Shown here piece by piece: positions 53,420 to 63,524 of a stretch of DNA of 64,000 nucleotides. A program made the translations under genes and the position numbers. The first letter of the stretch is position 1; the number at the start of each line of letters is the position of its first letter. The notes under the pieces were generated by a model. That model saw only the letters and a list, made by a program, of their open reading frames with translations, did no database searches and was not told where the DNA came from. The stretch comes from Pictodentalium vernedei (Eukaryota; Mollusca; Scaphopoda; Dentaliida; Dentaliidae): assembly GCA_031216915.1 (NCBI GenBank), contig CM062292.1:206977262-207041261 (forward strand), in the 5' to 3' direction.

Positions 53420-55404
53420 AAATCGCTCACTAGTGTGACCGACGAGCACCATTGTCTACTTGCTAAAAGTAAAAATGGGGCGATGGGGCGATGGGGCGCA
53501 TGGGCGACAGCTCGCCTCAAAATCGAAAGAATGCTCTTAAGGGGACGTCCAACCTAACTTTGGTCAAATTTCATGTAATTTTCTTTCAAGTCTAAAAAAG
53601 GCCCAAAATGAATAACCCCAATAAATTATATACCAAAATGCTTGGAATGAAACATAGAACATGTGGGAACTGAAATTTGCCATGGAACTGCTGCCATGTG
53701 TAAATAGCACCACCTGAAAGTCTGCTATGGCATAAGTAAGAGAACAAAATTTTTACAATAAAATACCTCAAAATAAAATAACAGCTGTATTCTATAAACA
53801 TTTAAGTACATACTCGAAGAAATCTTTTCCTAATTCATGAAAGTAATGAAGATTGAGACCAAATTTTATAAGTGGAGTGCTCACTGATTGAAGGCAGACA
53901 TTTTCTTTTGTTTATGTTTTGATTTGGGGAGTTCAACAAAGGTCAACTTGAAGGAGTCCAGCAGAAGAAGTATGGAAGGACAAAAGAGTGTCTCCCAATA
54001 TCAAGATTATGTGTTACTGTAATGGTTTGGAAAGAAAATATGATATTCTCCTATGTAGAATGCACTGCAAAGTCATACATTGTAGTTGAATAAATATATA
54101 TACAAACCCCTTGCACTGTAACCCCTTTTATCCCATGCATCAATCTGATAGTGATTAAATTGTTAAATTTGTCTGGTTTATCAATAAGAATATTAGCTTT
54201 GTTTAACTCTTGAACACCAATACACTCATGATATCTGTTGGAGAAGAAATAAGGGTAACTGTAACCTGTCACTGCAATAAACCATCTAATATACTTAAAA
54301 GTGCATTGTTATTCAAAACACATTAAATCAACCTTACATAACCATTATTGCATGTACTTTCCCCAAGGAGGCTTATTGACATATTAAGATCAGAAGGGCA
54401 CATCCAGAGGGTCTCACATATTTTTTTCAAGAACACAGTACACAAAGCAATCCCAAAAAGATGACAAGTGAGCTCCATTTGACACAAAAAATTTCGGGGG
54501 TGGGGGGCTCTCTTCCTTGTATGACTCTACCTCCGGCACTCAAGGCATATGCCTTTTTTCTCAAAGTTTAACTCTTTTTTCTTTTTGAAGATCCTGGCCA
54601 CACATGTTCCAAACACTATCAGACAGGTAAACCTCCAAATAAGTGTATCTGCAAAAATCATGTTACATTGCAAAACATTCTTTTTAGAGTTTTAGTTCTG
54701 GACCTTTCATGCTTCTTACTTCCAACTATAACACTTAATTTATCAATTAATGGGTGAATAGAAAAGTCCTGCCATAATCAACATTTCGAGTTCCATAAGC
54801 CTTCAAAACAGCTCCGATAAAAGTGTCAAACATCAGATTGGTGGCTTTATACAGAATATTCATTAGGTTGTTGCTTGATAAGTAATAGGAACAAAATCTT
54901 CACAAGAAAATTCTATAGCAATACAATTGAGGGTATTAGCAGGCACTTTGCAACAAATTGTAACAAATCAACTAGTTATAAACAAAATTTTCTAACTCAA
55001 AAGAGTGAAAAAGTACCACAACTCTGAAAAAATGTGGGAAGAAACACATGCTACAGCAGCTACACAGGCATTGTTTCCCCATGATGCTTGATCACAAAAC
55101 CAAATATCCTTCAAATTGGAGTAGCAATGGTTGAGATACAAGGGGGAATGTTCGTACATGTAATGATGAATGGGTAAGACTAAGATTAAGAGGGGGCATA
55201 ATAATCGCAACACACCCACCTTATCAGTTCATAATTTCAGTAAAATAAAAGAAATTATCAATTTGAATTAAATAATAGATGATGGAAAATAGTTGGCTTC
55301 CTGCGCCTTCTCGTACTATTTAATTACCACAAACAATATCAGTTTGATGCCGACAAACGAAACTGAACGCATGTGGTTTGGTTAAAAAGTAACTCGGCAT
55401 GAAT

Positions 55405-56001
55405 TATAACCGTGGGGAACGACCGTCGATATCTGCTTTGAAACAATGGTGTTCAACTGATTACTCGGAGACAAATTAAAGATGATAACAATTTAATATT
55501 GAATCTGGTATTCCAAATGTCTAACAGTAATCAACATTTAACAACTAGTCTTGTTGGATATCCGAACAATTTTACAGCACTAGCTCATGGGATTTCCCAA
55601 TAAAATGAAGCAGAGTAACGTTTGGAAATCCAAACTATAACTGAATTCTTACTTGTGATCAAGGCTATATATACAATATAATAAATGCGTCATGTCATAA
55701 CAAGTTTACTTGATATAAAGATTAAAGTAAGCTTTCACTGGGTCTTAATGATATGCCTTCTTAACTTAGTGAATAGAGCTTAAATAAACAATGGAGGAAA
55801 ACAATGAATAGAGGCAACTTGTTAACAACTTCTATAAGAGAGGCTTGCTGTCACACGACGATGAAGAAATATGCCAAGTTTGAAACAAATGAAATTGAAT
55901 TGAACAAAATGCGAACAGTAGATTGTGAATGCAGTATAATAATAGTAAATTTGTCTTTTTGATTCGAAAGTTTATCATGGCCTGTACACGCTCCGGTGAT
56001 A
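55405..56001 (-). repeat. LTR-like direct repeat, downstream copy
   Basis: A 597-bp copy nearly identical to 56939-57535. It contains AT-rich promoter-like text (GGCTATATATACAATATAAT). Confidence 0.85.
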
Positions 56002-56091
56002 TAATCTCTGCCGCTCCAATTGATGCGACCCGCAGCAACACATTTAAGCCATTAAAATAGTAACGTCCCAAAATTCCGAAATACAAAAAAA

Positions 56092-56937
56092 TTATGGTCG
56101 CTTGTACCGCCGGTGTCTCTTATGTTCAGGAGTTCCCGGTCTTGACAAAGTTGGACGAAGGCCCGGGATTCTACTCTGATTGTCCCGGATGTACTCTCGA
56201 GCTGCCTCGTCCAACTCACAGTCTTTAACCCATGAGTTATCAGCATCTGGATGGTCTCTCCATTTAATCAGATACTGAAGGCCAAATTGCACGGACCTAC
56301 AATATCTGATCACAGTCTCAGTAACTCTTTTTGGCTGGACAGTGTTTTTCGGACGGTTGTGGACGGATAGAGCTGAGCACTCCTCCCGCGGCGTCTGAAT
56401 TGAAATGTTTTTCATCTGGGGGGAACATTGAACAGGCGTGTCGGTGGAAGTTGGTGCTGCGTTGACACTGACGTCGACTTTTAATGGAGAGTTAATATAA
56501 GTTTGAGTACTCACTGAGTTTTTGTGGATGTGTTTGTCTGTTTCTGTAAAAACACTTGAAGCACATACACTAACTTCTGGTGATTTATTGGAACTCTGTG
56601 GAAACTGAATGTTCTGATGCCGGTAAGTCTGTTGTTGTAGCTGTTCGGTGTTTTTCCTTTTGTTGTAGTCCGTCATACGCCGCTCATCTCGTAGTTTATT
56701 TGCAGTGGATTTTTGCGGTGGTTGTTTTTTCCATGACAATACCAACGTGGTGGAATCTTCACTAGTCTGGAGAGTCCATTGCATCTTCATTTTATCCAGA
56801 TGAAGATTATCAAGGATTGTCTGCATATTGTCGGGTAATTTGTTGAACATCTTTAAATTTATAGTATCAGTTGGAACGTGGTACCTGGATCGTTTGGACA
56901 AGCTAAAAAGATGTCCAGTCGCGGATTCTCTCACCAA
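56092..56937 (-). CDS. Chromodomain protein of the LTR-type element
   Basis: The open frame of about 281 codons fills the interior between the two LTR-like repeats. It begins directly after the upstream repeat with a TTG codon. The first ATG in frame comes later, so the true start is uncertain. Residues about 30-75 (LPDNMQTILDNLHLDKMKMQ, then WTLQTSEDSTTLVLSWKK) form a small Trp-containing domain. A Gln/Lys-rich linker and a Ser/Thr/Pro-rich linker follow. Residues about 208-253 are a chromodomain: VQFGLQYLIKWRDHPDADNS followed by W. The C-terminus is very basic (KRHRRYKRP). Chromodomains in retroelements usually end the integrase and guide insertion to marked chromatin. Here there is no integrase. 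A decayed relative lies at 25700-26390. Confidence 0.75.
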   Translation of the reverse strand: MVRESATGHLFSLSKRSRYHVPTDTINLKMFNKLPDNMQTILDNLHLDKMKMQWTLQTSEDSTTLVLSWKKQPPQKSTANKLRDERRMTDYNKRKNTEQLQQQTYRHQNIQFPQSSNKSPEVSVCASSVFTETDKHIHKNSVSTQTYINSPLKVDVSVNAAPTSTDTPVQCSPQMKNISIQTPREECSALSVHNRPKNTVQPKRVTETVIRYCRSVQFGLQYLIKWRDHPDADNSWVKDCELDEAAREYIRDNQSRIPGLRPTLSRPGTPEHKRHRRYKRP

Positions 56938-56938
56938 T

Positions 56939-57535
56939 TATAACCGTGGGGAACGACCGTCGATATCTGCTTTGAAACAATGGTGTTCAACTGATGACTC
57001 GGAGACAAATTAAAGATGATAACAATTTAATATTGAATCTGGTATTCCAAATGTCTAACAGTAATCAACATTTAACAACTAGTCTTGTTGGATATCCGAA
57101 CAATTTTACAGCAATAGCTCATGGGATTTCCCAATAAAATGAAGCAGAGTAACGTTTGGAAATCCAAACTATAACTGAATTCTTACTTGTGATCAAGGCT
57201 ATATATACAATATAATAAATGCGTCATGTCATAACAAGTTTACTTGATATAAAGATTAAAGTAAGCTTTCACTGGGTCTTAATGATATGCCTTCTTAACT
57301 TAGTGAATAGAGCTTAAATAAACAATGGAGGAAAACAATGAATAGAGGCAACTTGTTAACAACTTCTATAAGAGAGGCTTGCTGTCACACGACGATGAAG
57401 AAATATGCCAAGTTTGAAACAAATGAAATTGAATTGAACAAAATGCGAACAGTAGATTGTGAATGCAGTATAATAATAGTAAATTTGTCTTTTTGATTCG
57501 AAAGTTTATCATGGCCTGTACACGCTCCGGTGATA
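56939..57535 (-). repeat. LTR-like direct repeat, upstream copy
   Basis: The same length and sequence as 55405-56001 apart from about two substitutions. The target duplication GAAT follows at 57536-57539. Confidence 0.85.
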
Positions 57536-57539
57536 GAAT

Positions 57540-58749
57540 AATGAAGAAATTGCGAATATTTCGTGTATTTCATTTATTTAAAAGCCAATTGCAGCTAATA
57601 TTGACCGTGCATTCGATAATTCGTTTCGGTTTTGACCACACGGCCACGCTGACACTCCGTGACAGCGGTTATGTTTATTGTGATATGCAAATTGGGGGAT
57701 GGTTTCCGGTGAAGGAGATTTGTCACATTTGTCAGTGTAAAACGATCATAAAAGACACTGATCGACGCTTGTATTACTATGGTTGATTGCAAGAAAAAAC
57801 TAAATTCTCAGCATCGTCCAAGCGCACCTTATTTAAAAGCACGAATGCATCATTTTCAACCCATCTTCAATCGGTCCTTTGCAGACATCAAACATACCCG
57901 CCTTCAAATTCCATGGTTACTAGGAAGTAAATAACTTCGCAGCGACAGGGGGAAATTAACACGCTCAATATAGTTCCAGGTCACTTGGAATATACTTCGT
58001 GAAAAAGTGATTTCTGAAGCATTCTGCTTACTTTGTTATGAATATTGCCTTATTTTGTGTGTATCGTCCCGATTTTATACACTCGGTTATTTTTTTTACA
58101 AGTGGTTCATGTTGTCTTTCTAGTGCGCAATAATTCAGATTTTTTGTCAACAAAAAAGTTCAGACGGCCTGTAAACGCGAGAGGGAATTTCGAACCATAT
58201 TTTGCAGTTGTGACATTAACAGCTCAAGTACTTGCTGTCACCTGTTTGCAAATCCGCTCATACATTGTCTCGAACAAATAAAGGGCGTGATCACGTCTTT
58301 GCATTCTTACGATTGCCCAAATTGAGTATTTCTGCAAGAACCACATCGTAATCACATGAGCGGAAAAACATCGTTGAAGCATGGCCACATCCGGAACATC
58401 AAAAATTTGTGTTGATGTTATTACATTCAAACGTCAAAACCCACCAGAGTGTGTGTCAAAAAAATGCTTTCTCCGAGTCTGTAGTATGTTATCATTATAT
58501 TGAGGACAAGGCTTTCGAATTACCGATTATTTTGTGGTTTTACCGGTTCGTTACTTATGCCATTTGCAAATTAATCTTCTTCAAAATCATAAAATTCACT
58601 TTTTTTCCTGAAAAAAATTATATGTACCTTTTCTATGCGCTTTACTCATTATTTTGATATATAATTTGCCTTTCCTTACTTTTCTTATCTGTTTCTGAGG
58701 CATTGGGAAAAATGTCAAAAAATTGACCAAAGTTAGGTTGGACGACCCC
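57540..58749. other. Right part of the TTAA-flanked element, non-coding
   Basis: Frames at 57463-57786 and 58409-58657 show no motif. The first overlaps the LTR-like repeat and continues by chance. The far end is the terminal inverted repeat. Confidence 0.4.
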
Positions 58750-58909
58750 TTAAACTGCCCAAAATATCAATAAGGCAGAATAATATTCACCGAGAAAATG
58801 ATGGGGAAAGGAGATGGAAGAATAAAGACTAGTTAGTGTACTAAAACAACAAAATATTTCATTCAGGAGTTCATTCACTAAAATCGAACACATCAACTGA
58901 CACATTTAC

Positions 58910-59023
58910 CAGAAAATCAGTCTTCTGGACCATTTTATCCATTCCGTCACAAAAGGTGATGAATGCCCGCATTATAGGTGAGTTTTCTTCTGATATGGTA
59001 TCCCAGTTGGCATTAAAATAAAT
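58910..59023 (-). CDS. Cytochrome P450 (CYP46A-like), helix E-F region exon
   Basis: The exon reads from 59023 to 58910 between ctgTTTCAG and GTAAATG. It has exactly 38 codons in phase 0 on both sides: ANWDTISEENSPIMRAFITF preceded by IYFN and followed by CDGMDKMVQKTDFL. It aligns with the CYP46A1 segment after the Ala-Phe-Gly that ends the E helix (short loop, SP(L/I)..A, then the F helix). The next exon continues with FNPLY without a break. The preceding exon, expected to end in (V/A)-(A/G)-F-G, was not found between here and 63398. Confidence 0.8.
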
Positions 59024-59544
59024 CTGAAACAGCAAAACAAAAAATGAAAAAAGATAGAAGTTTTATACCAAGTGGTGCACACAAAATTATTATTGCATCG
59101 AGGTTTTTTTTTCTGTTCAAAGCGTATTATCAGCAAAATGAGCACGCAAAAAAATTACCAAAATAGAGTTTTTGTTACATAACCCTTTACCCAACGTAAC
59201 GGCCCAAACTGGCCAGCGCTATTGTCAAAAATCGCCAATTAATTAGGCTTTTCCCTCTGGAAAAAACTATTGTTTTTCTACGGATTATTATTTTTTTTTT
59301 TTTTTTGGGGGGGGGGGGGGGGGGGAGTTCCACACATTTTGTCCGCACGATTCAGAAGCCATTTTCGGACCGATTTTCACAAAATTTTGCACACACATAG
59401 AGGGGCACAAAATCTAAAAATGTACCGATGCGGAATTTTCGATTTAACTCTTATTTCGTCAGAATTGGCAAAAAATTGCCAAAATTGGGGTTTATCGGCA
59501 CTTTATTGAATCGCGTTTTGTTGATTTTTTTTAAACATTAATCA
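59024..59544. other. Intron; half MITE and T/G homopolymer block
   Basis: At about 59178-59245, TAACCCTTTACCCAACGTAA followed by CGGCCCAAACTGGCCAGCG is the left half of the main MITE; the rest is missing. At about 59289-59326, a T-run passes directly into a G-run. GAAAAAAGATAGAAGTTTTA near the exon acceptor resembles AAGATAGAAGTTTATTGCAC beside the 28233 acceptor. Confidence 0.6.
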
Positions 59545-61740
59545 TTGCTAAACCTGTCCGTGACACGACCTTTGATACACACAACATATCAGGCGATGCA
59601 TATGGTAACCCTCCACAGGCTGCCAAACATCGAAATTTTGATGACATGGACCGGTTTCAGGCCCCCACAGCACCCAAACGATACACGAGAGATAAACATA
59701 ACTTCCTTTATTGGAAGTGGAATTCACCGGAGCTCATTTTTGTAAGTAATAAGGGTGTTCAACAAACCAAGCGTTAACCCGTTTTGGGCTGGTTAAACAG
59801 CAATACCCCCATAAAGCTAAAAAAAAATCATGTTTTCCGTGGATTTCTCTAAACGAGTCTTGCAGATTTTCAAGAAAAAATTGTCACTCCCAGGCCTTGA
59901 TGTGACAAAAGAAGTTGCATGGACAAAATACTGCGGTGAGCATTTGTTAACCCTCCACGGCCTGCTAAAACTCAAAATTGTGATAAAATGGGCTGTTTTT
60001 GGATGCCAACAGCACCCAACGGGTACGCCACAAAGAAAAGTGCCTTCATTTATCGAGCGCACAATCTATACGCAAACATTTTTGTAAGTAGTAAGGGTAT
60101 TCAACAGTCGAAGTCTTAACCCATTTTGGGCAGGCTAAAGAGAGAGACCCCTTAAAATCTTAAAATTTCCATTTTCTGGGGATTTCTCTAAAAACATCCT
60201 GTAGGTTTTCAAGAAAAATTGACTACTCGCAGGTCTTAGTGTGACATTACAAGTTGCATGGACAAAATATTCTGGTGAGCGTTTATTAACCCTCTGCAGA
60301 CTGCCAAGCATCGTAATTTTGTTGAAATGGGTTGTTTTCGGACACGCACAGCACCCGACTTGTACCTGAGAAATAAACATAATCTCCTTTGTTGGAAGTG
60401 GAATTCACCGAGGACCATTTTTGTAAGTAATAAGGGTATTCAAAAAACCAAGCGTTAACCCCTTTTGTTGTTGTTAATAGTGATACCCATCAAAAGCTTA
60501 AAAATTTATGTTTTCTTTACAAACATCTTGTAGAGTTTTCAAGACAAAATGGCCATTGGTAGGTCTTGGTGTCACATTACAAGATGATTGGATAAATTAT
60601 TCAGGTAAGCATTTGTTAACCCCCCATGGGCTGCTAAATGTCAAAATTTTGAAAAAAATAGTCTGTTTTTGGACACCCACAACATCAAATGGGAATGCAA
60701 CAGAGAAACATAACTTCTTTTACCGGACGCAAAACTGACAGGGAAACATTTATGTAAGTAGTAAGTGTATTCAAAAATCGAGGTCTTAACCCATTTTTTA
60801 CTAGTTAAGGAGATATACCCCTTAAAAGCTTAAAATTCCAGTTTTCTGTTGATTTCTCAAAAAAAATTTTCAAGCAAAATTGACCATTCGCAGGTCTTGG
60901 AGTGCCATTACAAGTTGCGTGGACAAAATAATTCGGCAAGCATTTGTTAACAACCCAGAGGCTGCCAAGCATAGACTTTTGGAGAAAATGGGCTGTTCTT
61001 GGGCAACCATAACACCAAATGTGTACCTGCGAGATAAACATAACCTCCTTCATTGGAAGTGGAATTCACCGACGATCATTTTGTAAGTAATGAAGGTATT
61101 CACAAAACCAAGCATTAACCCGTTTAGGGCTGGTTACAGAGCGATACCCCTCAAAGGGTTAAAAATTAATGTTATCCGAGGATTTCTCTAAAACATCTCG
61201 TTGATTTTCAAGAAAAAATGGCCATTCTCAGATCTTTGTGTGACATTACAAGTTGCATATACAAAATATTTCTGTAAGCATTTGTTAACCGTATGCAGGT
61301 TCTCAAACATCAAACTGTTGATAAAATGGGCTGTGTTTGCGTACCCGCAGCATACGAAGTTGAGGGGAGAGATCAGAATAAGAGGAAGTAGAAGTCACTG
61401 AGAATTATTTTTGAAAGTAATAAGAGTATTCAAAAAACAACACTTAACCCGTTTTGGACTGGATAAACAATGGTACCTATGAAAAGCTTAAAATTCATGT
61501 TCTCCCTGGATTTCTCTGAAAACACCCTGTAGATTTTAAAGAAAAAATGGCCATTCGCAGTTCTTGGTGTGACATTACAAGTTGCATGAATAAATATTCC
61601 TGTTAGCACTTGTTAGCCCTCTACAAGCTGCTAGACATCAATATTTTGGATACATTTGAGATAAAATGGACCATTTTTAAATAGACACAGTACTCAGTGG
61701 GTATGTGTCAAACAAACATAACTCCTTTTGTCGGTCATTG
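59545..61740. repeat. Satellite-like tandem array, about 335-bp monomers of two alternating types
   Basis: At least six monomers follow one another. Shared landmarks are GATTTCTCTAAA, TTTTCAAGAAAAA, TTGGTGTGACATTACAAGTTG, CATGGACAAAATA, AAGCATTTGTTAACCC, ATAAAATGGGCTGTTTTTGG and AAGTA(A/G)TAAGGGTATTCA. Type A monomers contain TTGGAAGTGGAATTCACCG and end AACCAAGCGTTAACCCGTTT. Type B monomers lack that and end TCGAAGTCTTAACCCATTTT. The types alternate A-B-A-B (boundaries near 59776, 60116, 60456, 60787, 61112, 61446). Small frames in it are chance. Confidence 0.85.
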
Positions 61741-61974
61741 ACTCGTTGGACGACGATATTGATATTAACCCCCTCCACCGTTAATGATGGTTTTTACCTA
61801 AACAATTTTTTTATCAAACTGAGTCATTTGAGACTACTATACTCACCTTTCTCATAACATCAATGAAGGAACTTCAGTGAGACAGTTCAAAACAATTCAT
61901 CAGACACTGTGGGGTCATGAAGAATCGTGGAATCTCATCGGGAAAAGCCATGATTCTCCAGAATCATAAAGTCT
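61741..61974. other. Unique intron DNA
   Basis: A strong donor-like GTGAGTATAG is found on the minus strand near 61837, behind text that could read SFIDVMRK. The frame upstream is closed by TGA and no acceptor in the right phase exists. I do not call an exon. Confidence 0.35.
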
Positions 61975-62121
61975 AGTTTTCATTATTTTTTTTCATTTTT
62001 TGTCTCAAAACTTAGGTTTTGACCCCTCGTTGGAACGAACTCGTCGAGCTCGTTCCATTGAGGGATCATAACCTATGTTTTTGCGAGTGTCGTCTGCTTT
62101 TCATGTTAGGTAAAGGGTTAA
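61975..62121. repeat. MITE, TTAACCCTTTACC family, left end truncated
   Basis: It starts in CATTATTTTTTTTCATTTTT, has the centre GTTGGAACGAACTCGTCGAG followed by CTCGTTCC, and ends ATGTTAGGTAAAGGGTTAA. Confidence 0.85.
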
Positions 62122-62165
62122 GAGGCAGAACTGAGAACGTCGGTGGTGCTGTTATCATATAATGA

Positions 62166-62540
62166 GGGAGCACGGTGGCTCAGTGGTATAGACTGTTGGA
62201 CTTCTATGCTAAAGGTCCCAAGTTCGATCCCCGTCCGGGACGACCCGCGTTGTGTCCTTGAGCCAGGCACTTTATCCCGGTTGTCTACATGGATGCACGA
62301 TGACGGGTGTACTAAGGCGTACTGCACGTCGATGGTGTACATGTCTTCAACCGCTTTAACCCTGCTTGAGCGGAGCTTGAACAGAGTTAGAATGTTGAGG
62401 AGCTGACAGTTGCGCGTCGATGCTCGGTGGTTCTCTCCAGGTACTCCGGCTTCCTCCACCCGTAAAACTGACTCGGCCACGATTAGCCATTGTGCATAAG
62501 TTTGTGACCTTAAACACCAATAAATAAACAAATAAATAAC
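62166..62540 (+). repeat. tRNA-derived SINE, full-length
   Basis: The head holds CGGTGGCTCAGTGGTATAGA (A box) and AGTTCGATCCCC (B box). The body and tail are as in the copy at 42158. The tail ends CACCAATAAATAAACAAATA. Flanking CATATAATGA (62156-62165) and CATATAGTGA (62541-62550) are a 10-bp target duplication with one mismatch. Confidence 0.92.
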
Positions 62541-62622
62541 CATATAGTGACAATAGCGAAACTTTGAACAAATTCATGTTCAAGTATAATGCTAATAATA
62601 AATTTATCTTAAAATCTATTCT

Positions 62623-62824
62623 CTTAACCCTTTACCTAACATAAAAAGCAGACGACACTTGCAAAAAAAATTCTTGAATAATTATTTTTTTTCATTTTTT
62701 GTCTCAAAAACATAGGTTATGACCTATGTTTTTGAGACAAAAAATGAAAATATTTTGAAAATTAATTGACGATTTTTGAGAATAGCGCTGGCCGGTTTTG
62801 GCCGTTACGTTGGGTAAAGGGTTA
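62623..62824. repeat. MITE, TTAACCCTTTACC family, near-complete
   Basis: Both ends are intact (TTAACCCTTTACCTAACATA and GTTGGGTAAAGGGTTAA). The centre has collapsed: CATAGGTTATG joins directly to CATAACCTATG-type text without the GAGCTC dyad. Confidence 0.9.
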
Positions 62825-62860
62825 ATCGGGAGAAAAATAGCTAGTATAAAATGAACCACT

Positions 62861-63091
62861 TTAACCCTTTACCCAACGCAGACGATATCAAAATTTATCA
62901 TTTTAAATATAATTTTTTAAAACCTTTGCAACAAATTTCAACAAAACCATATCATGTGACCCCTCGTTGGAACGAGCTCGTCGAGTCACATGATATGGTT
63001 TTGTTGAAATGTTTGGAAAAATAATATTTTTCAACTGCTGAATTAGCATATTACGTGGCCGGATACGGTCGATTCGTTGGGTAAGTGGTTA
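62861..63091. repeat. MITE sub-family, near-complete
   Basis: It has the same outer ends (TTAACCCTTTACCCAACGCA and GTTGGGTAAGTGGTTAA). The arms differ (CAACAAAACCATATCATGTG) around GTTGGAACGAGCTCGTCGAG. It lies 36 bp from the preceding copy. The sister copy is at 53206. Confidence 0.85.
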
Positions 63092-63397
63092 AAGAGTAGG
63101 CCCTATTTAATAAAATAAACAGTGAGGCTTAGTAACGAAGTGTGACGTAACGTTCAAACTACGCCAGTCACATTCAGAGCCATAAATTTTCCGGAATGTC
63201 CCGAGGGGGGGGGGGGGGTCGGCAAAAAAAGTTCCGGACACGAGACCTGGGTGGATGGGTCGGTGGCTGGTCAGGGGCTCGAAAAACGCGTTTTTGCTCT
63301 ATTTTGCTTTTTTTTTTTCTTAAGGGTGCATTTAAGCTTAAAACAGCTTCCCTTGCCTTAACAATCATAATAGCATGTTCTTCTAGTATATACACAC
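63092..63397. other. Intron, G-run
   Basis: A run of about 16 G lies near 63205-63219. Nothing coding is recognised. Confidence 0.45.
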
Positions 63398-63494
63398 CTG
63401 CATAATACTTGAATGTACTACTATTGAACACTTTTTGCTCAACCGTGAAGTCATAATAGGCATTCCCACTGGAGATGAGACTGACTTGAGACAT
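63398..63494 (-). CDS. Probable cytochrome P450 C-helix exon
   Basis: Read from 63494 down, the frame gives LISSGNAYYDFTVEQKVFNS followed by STFKYYA and then a donor-like G|GTGTGTA at 63398. The spacing of YYDFTVEQKVFNSSTF against the C helix of CYP46-type P450s (W-x3-R, then a hydrophobic stretch ending in Phe) is good. However, the invariant Trp and Arg are Phe and Gln. The acceptor is not certain: CTCATCTCCAG at 63469-63479 would give a 71-nt exon, and the upper coordinate given here is the in-frame ATG. At least one exon between this and 59023 is missing. It could be another gene or chance. Confidence 0.4.
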
Positions 63495-63524
63495 TGTTAT
63501 GTAACGATTGTGTATTGACCAGCA

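Larger units (their letters stand above)
55405..57535 (-). mobile_element. Young non-autonomous LTR-type element encoding only a chromodomain protein
   Basis: Two 597-bp direct repeats (55405-56001 and 56939-57535) flank a 937-bp interior. The 4-bp target duplication GAAT lies outside both (55401-55404 and 57536-57539). On the minus strand the repeats run TATCACC...GGTTATA. Two nt after the upstream repeat comes TGGTGAGAGAATCCGCGA, a plausible tRNA primer-binding site. Just before the downstream repeat is GGAGCGGCAGAGA, a short purine-rich tract. By eye the two repeats differ at two positions only (ACTGATTACTC/ACTGATGACTC and GCACTAGC/GCAATAGC). The termini are not the usual TG...CA. No gag, protease, reverse transcriptase or integrase is present, so it depends on another element. 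Confidence 0.75.
53541..58749. mobile_element. TTAA-flanked DNA transposon with 27-bp terminal inverted repeats
   Basis: The left end GGGGACGTCCAACCTAACTT followed by TGGTCAA is repeated in inverted orientation at the right end with a single mismatch (ACGTCC versus TCGTCC). TTAA flanks both ends (53537-53540 and 58750-58753). Size is 5.2 kb, including the nested LTR-type element at 55405-57535. No transposase is recognised in the remaining 3.1 kb. A TTAA target with G-rich ends fits Kolobok or piggyBac-like superfamilies, which cannot be separated here. The interior outside the nested element is AT-rich and non-coding by eye. Confidence 0.75.

Noticed and set aside
55401-57539. Simple tandem duplication of host DNA.
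   Set aside because: The direct repeats are bounded exactly by a 4-bp duplication, have equal length, and enclose a mobile-element ORF with primer-site-like text. An LTR-type element is more likely.
61838-61875. Micro-exon reading SFIDVMRK before a strong GTGAGT donor (minus strand), which would fit the P450 between the C helix and E helix.
   Set aside because: All frames upstream are closed by TGA, no acceptor in the needed phase exists, and the phase does not match the end of the 63398 exon.
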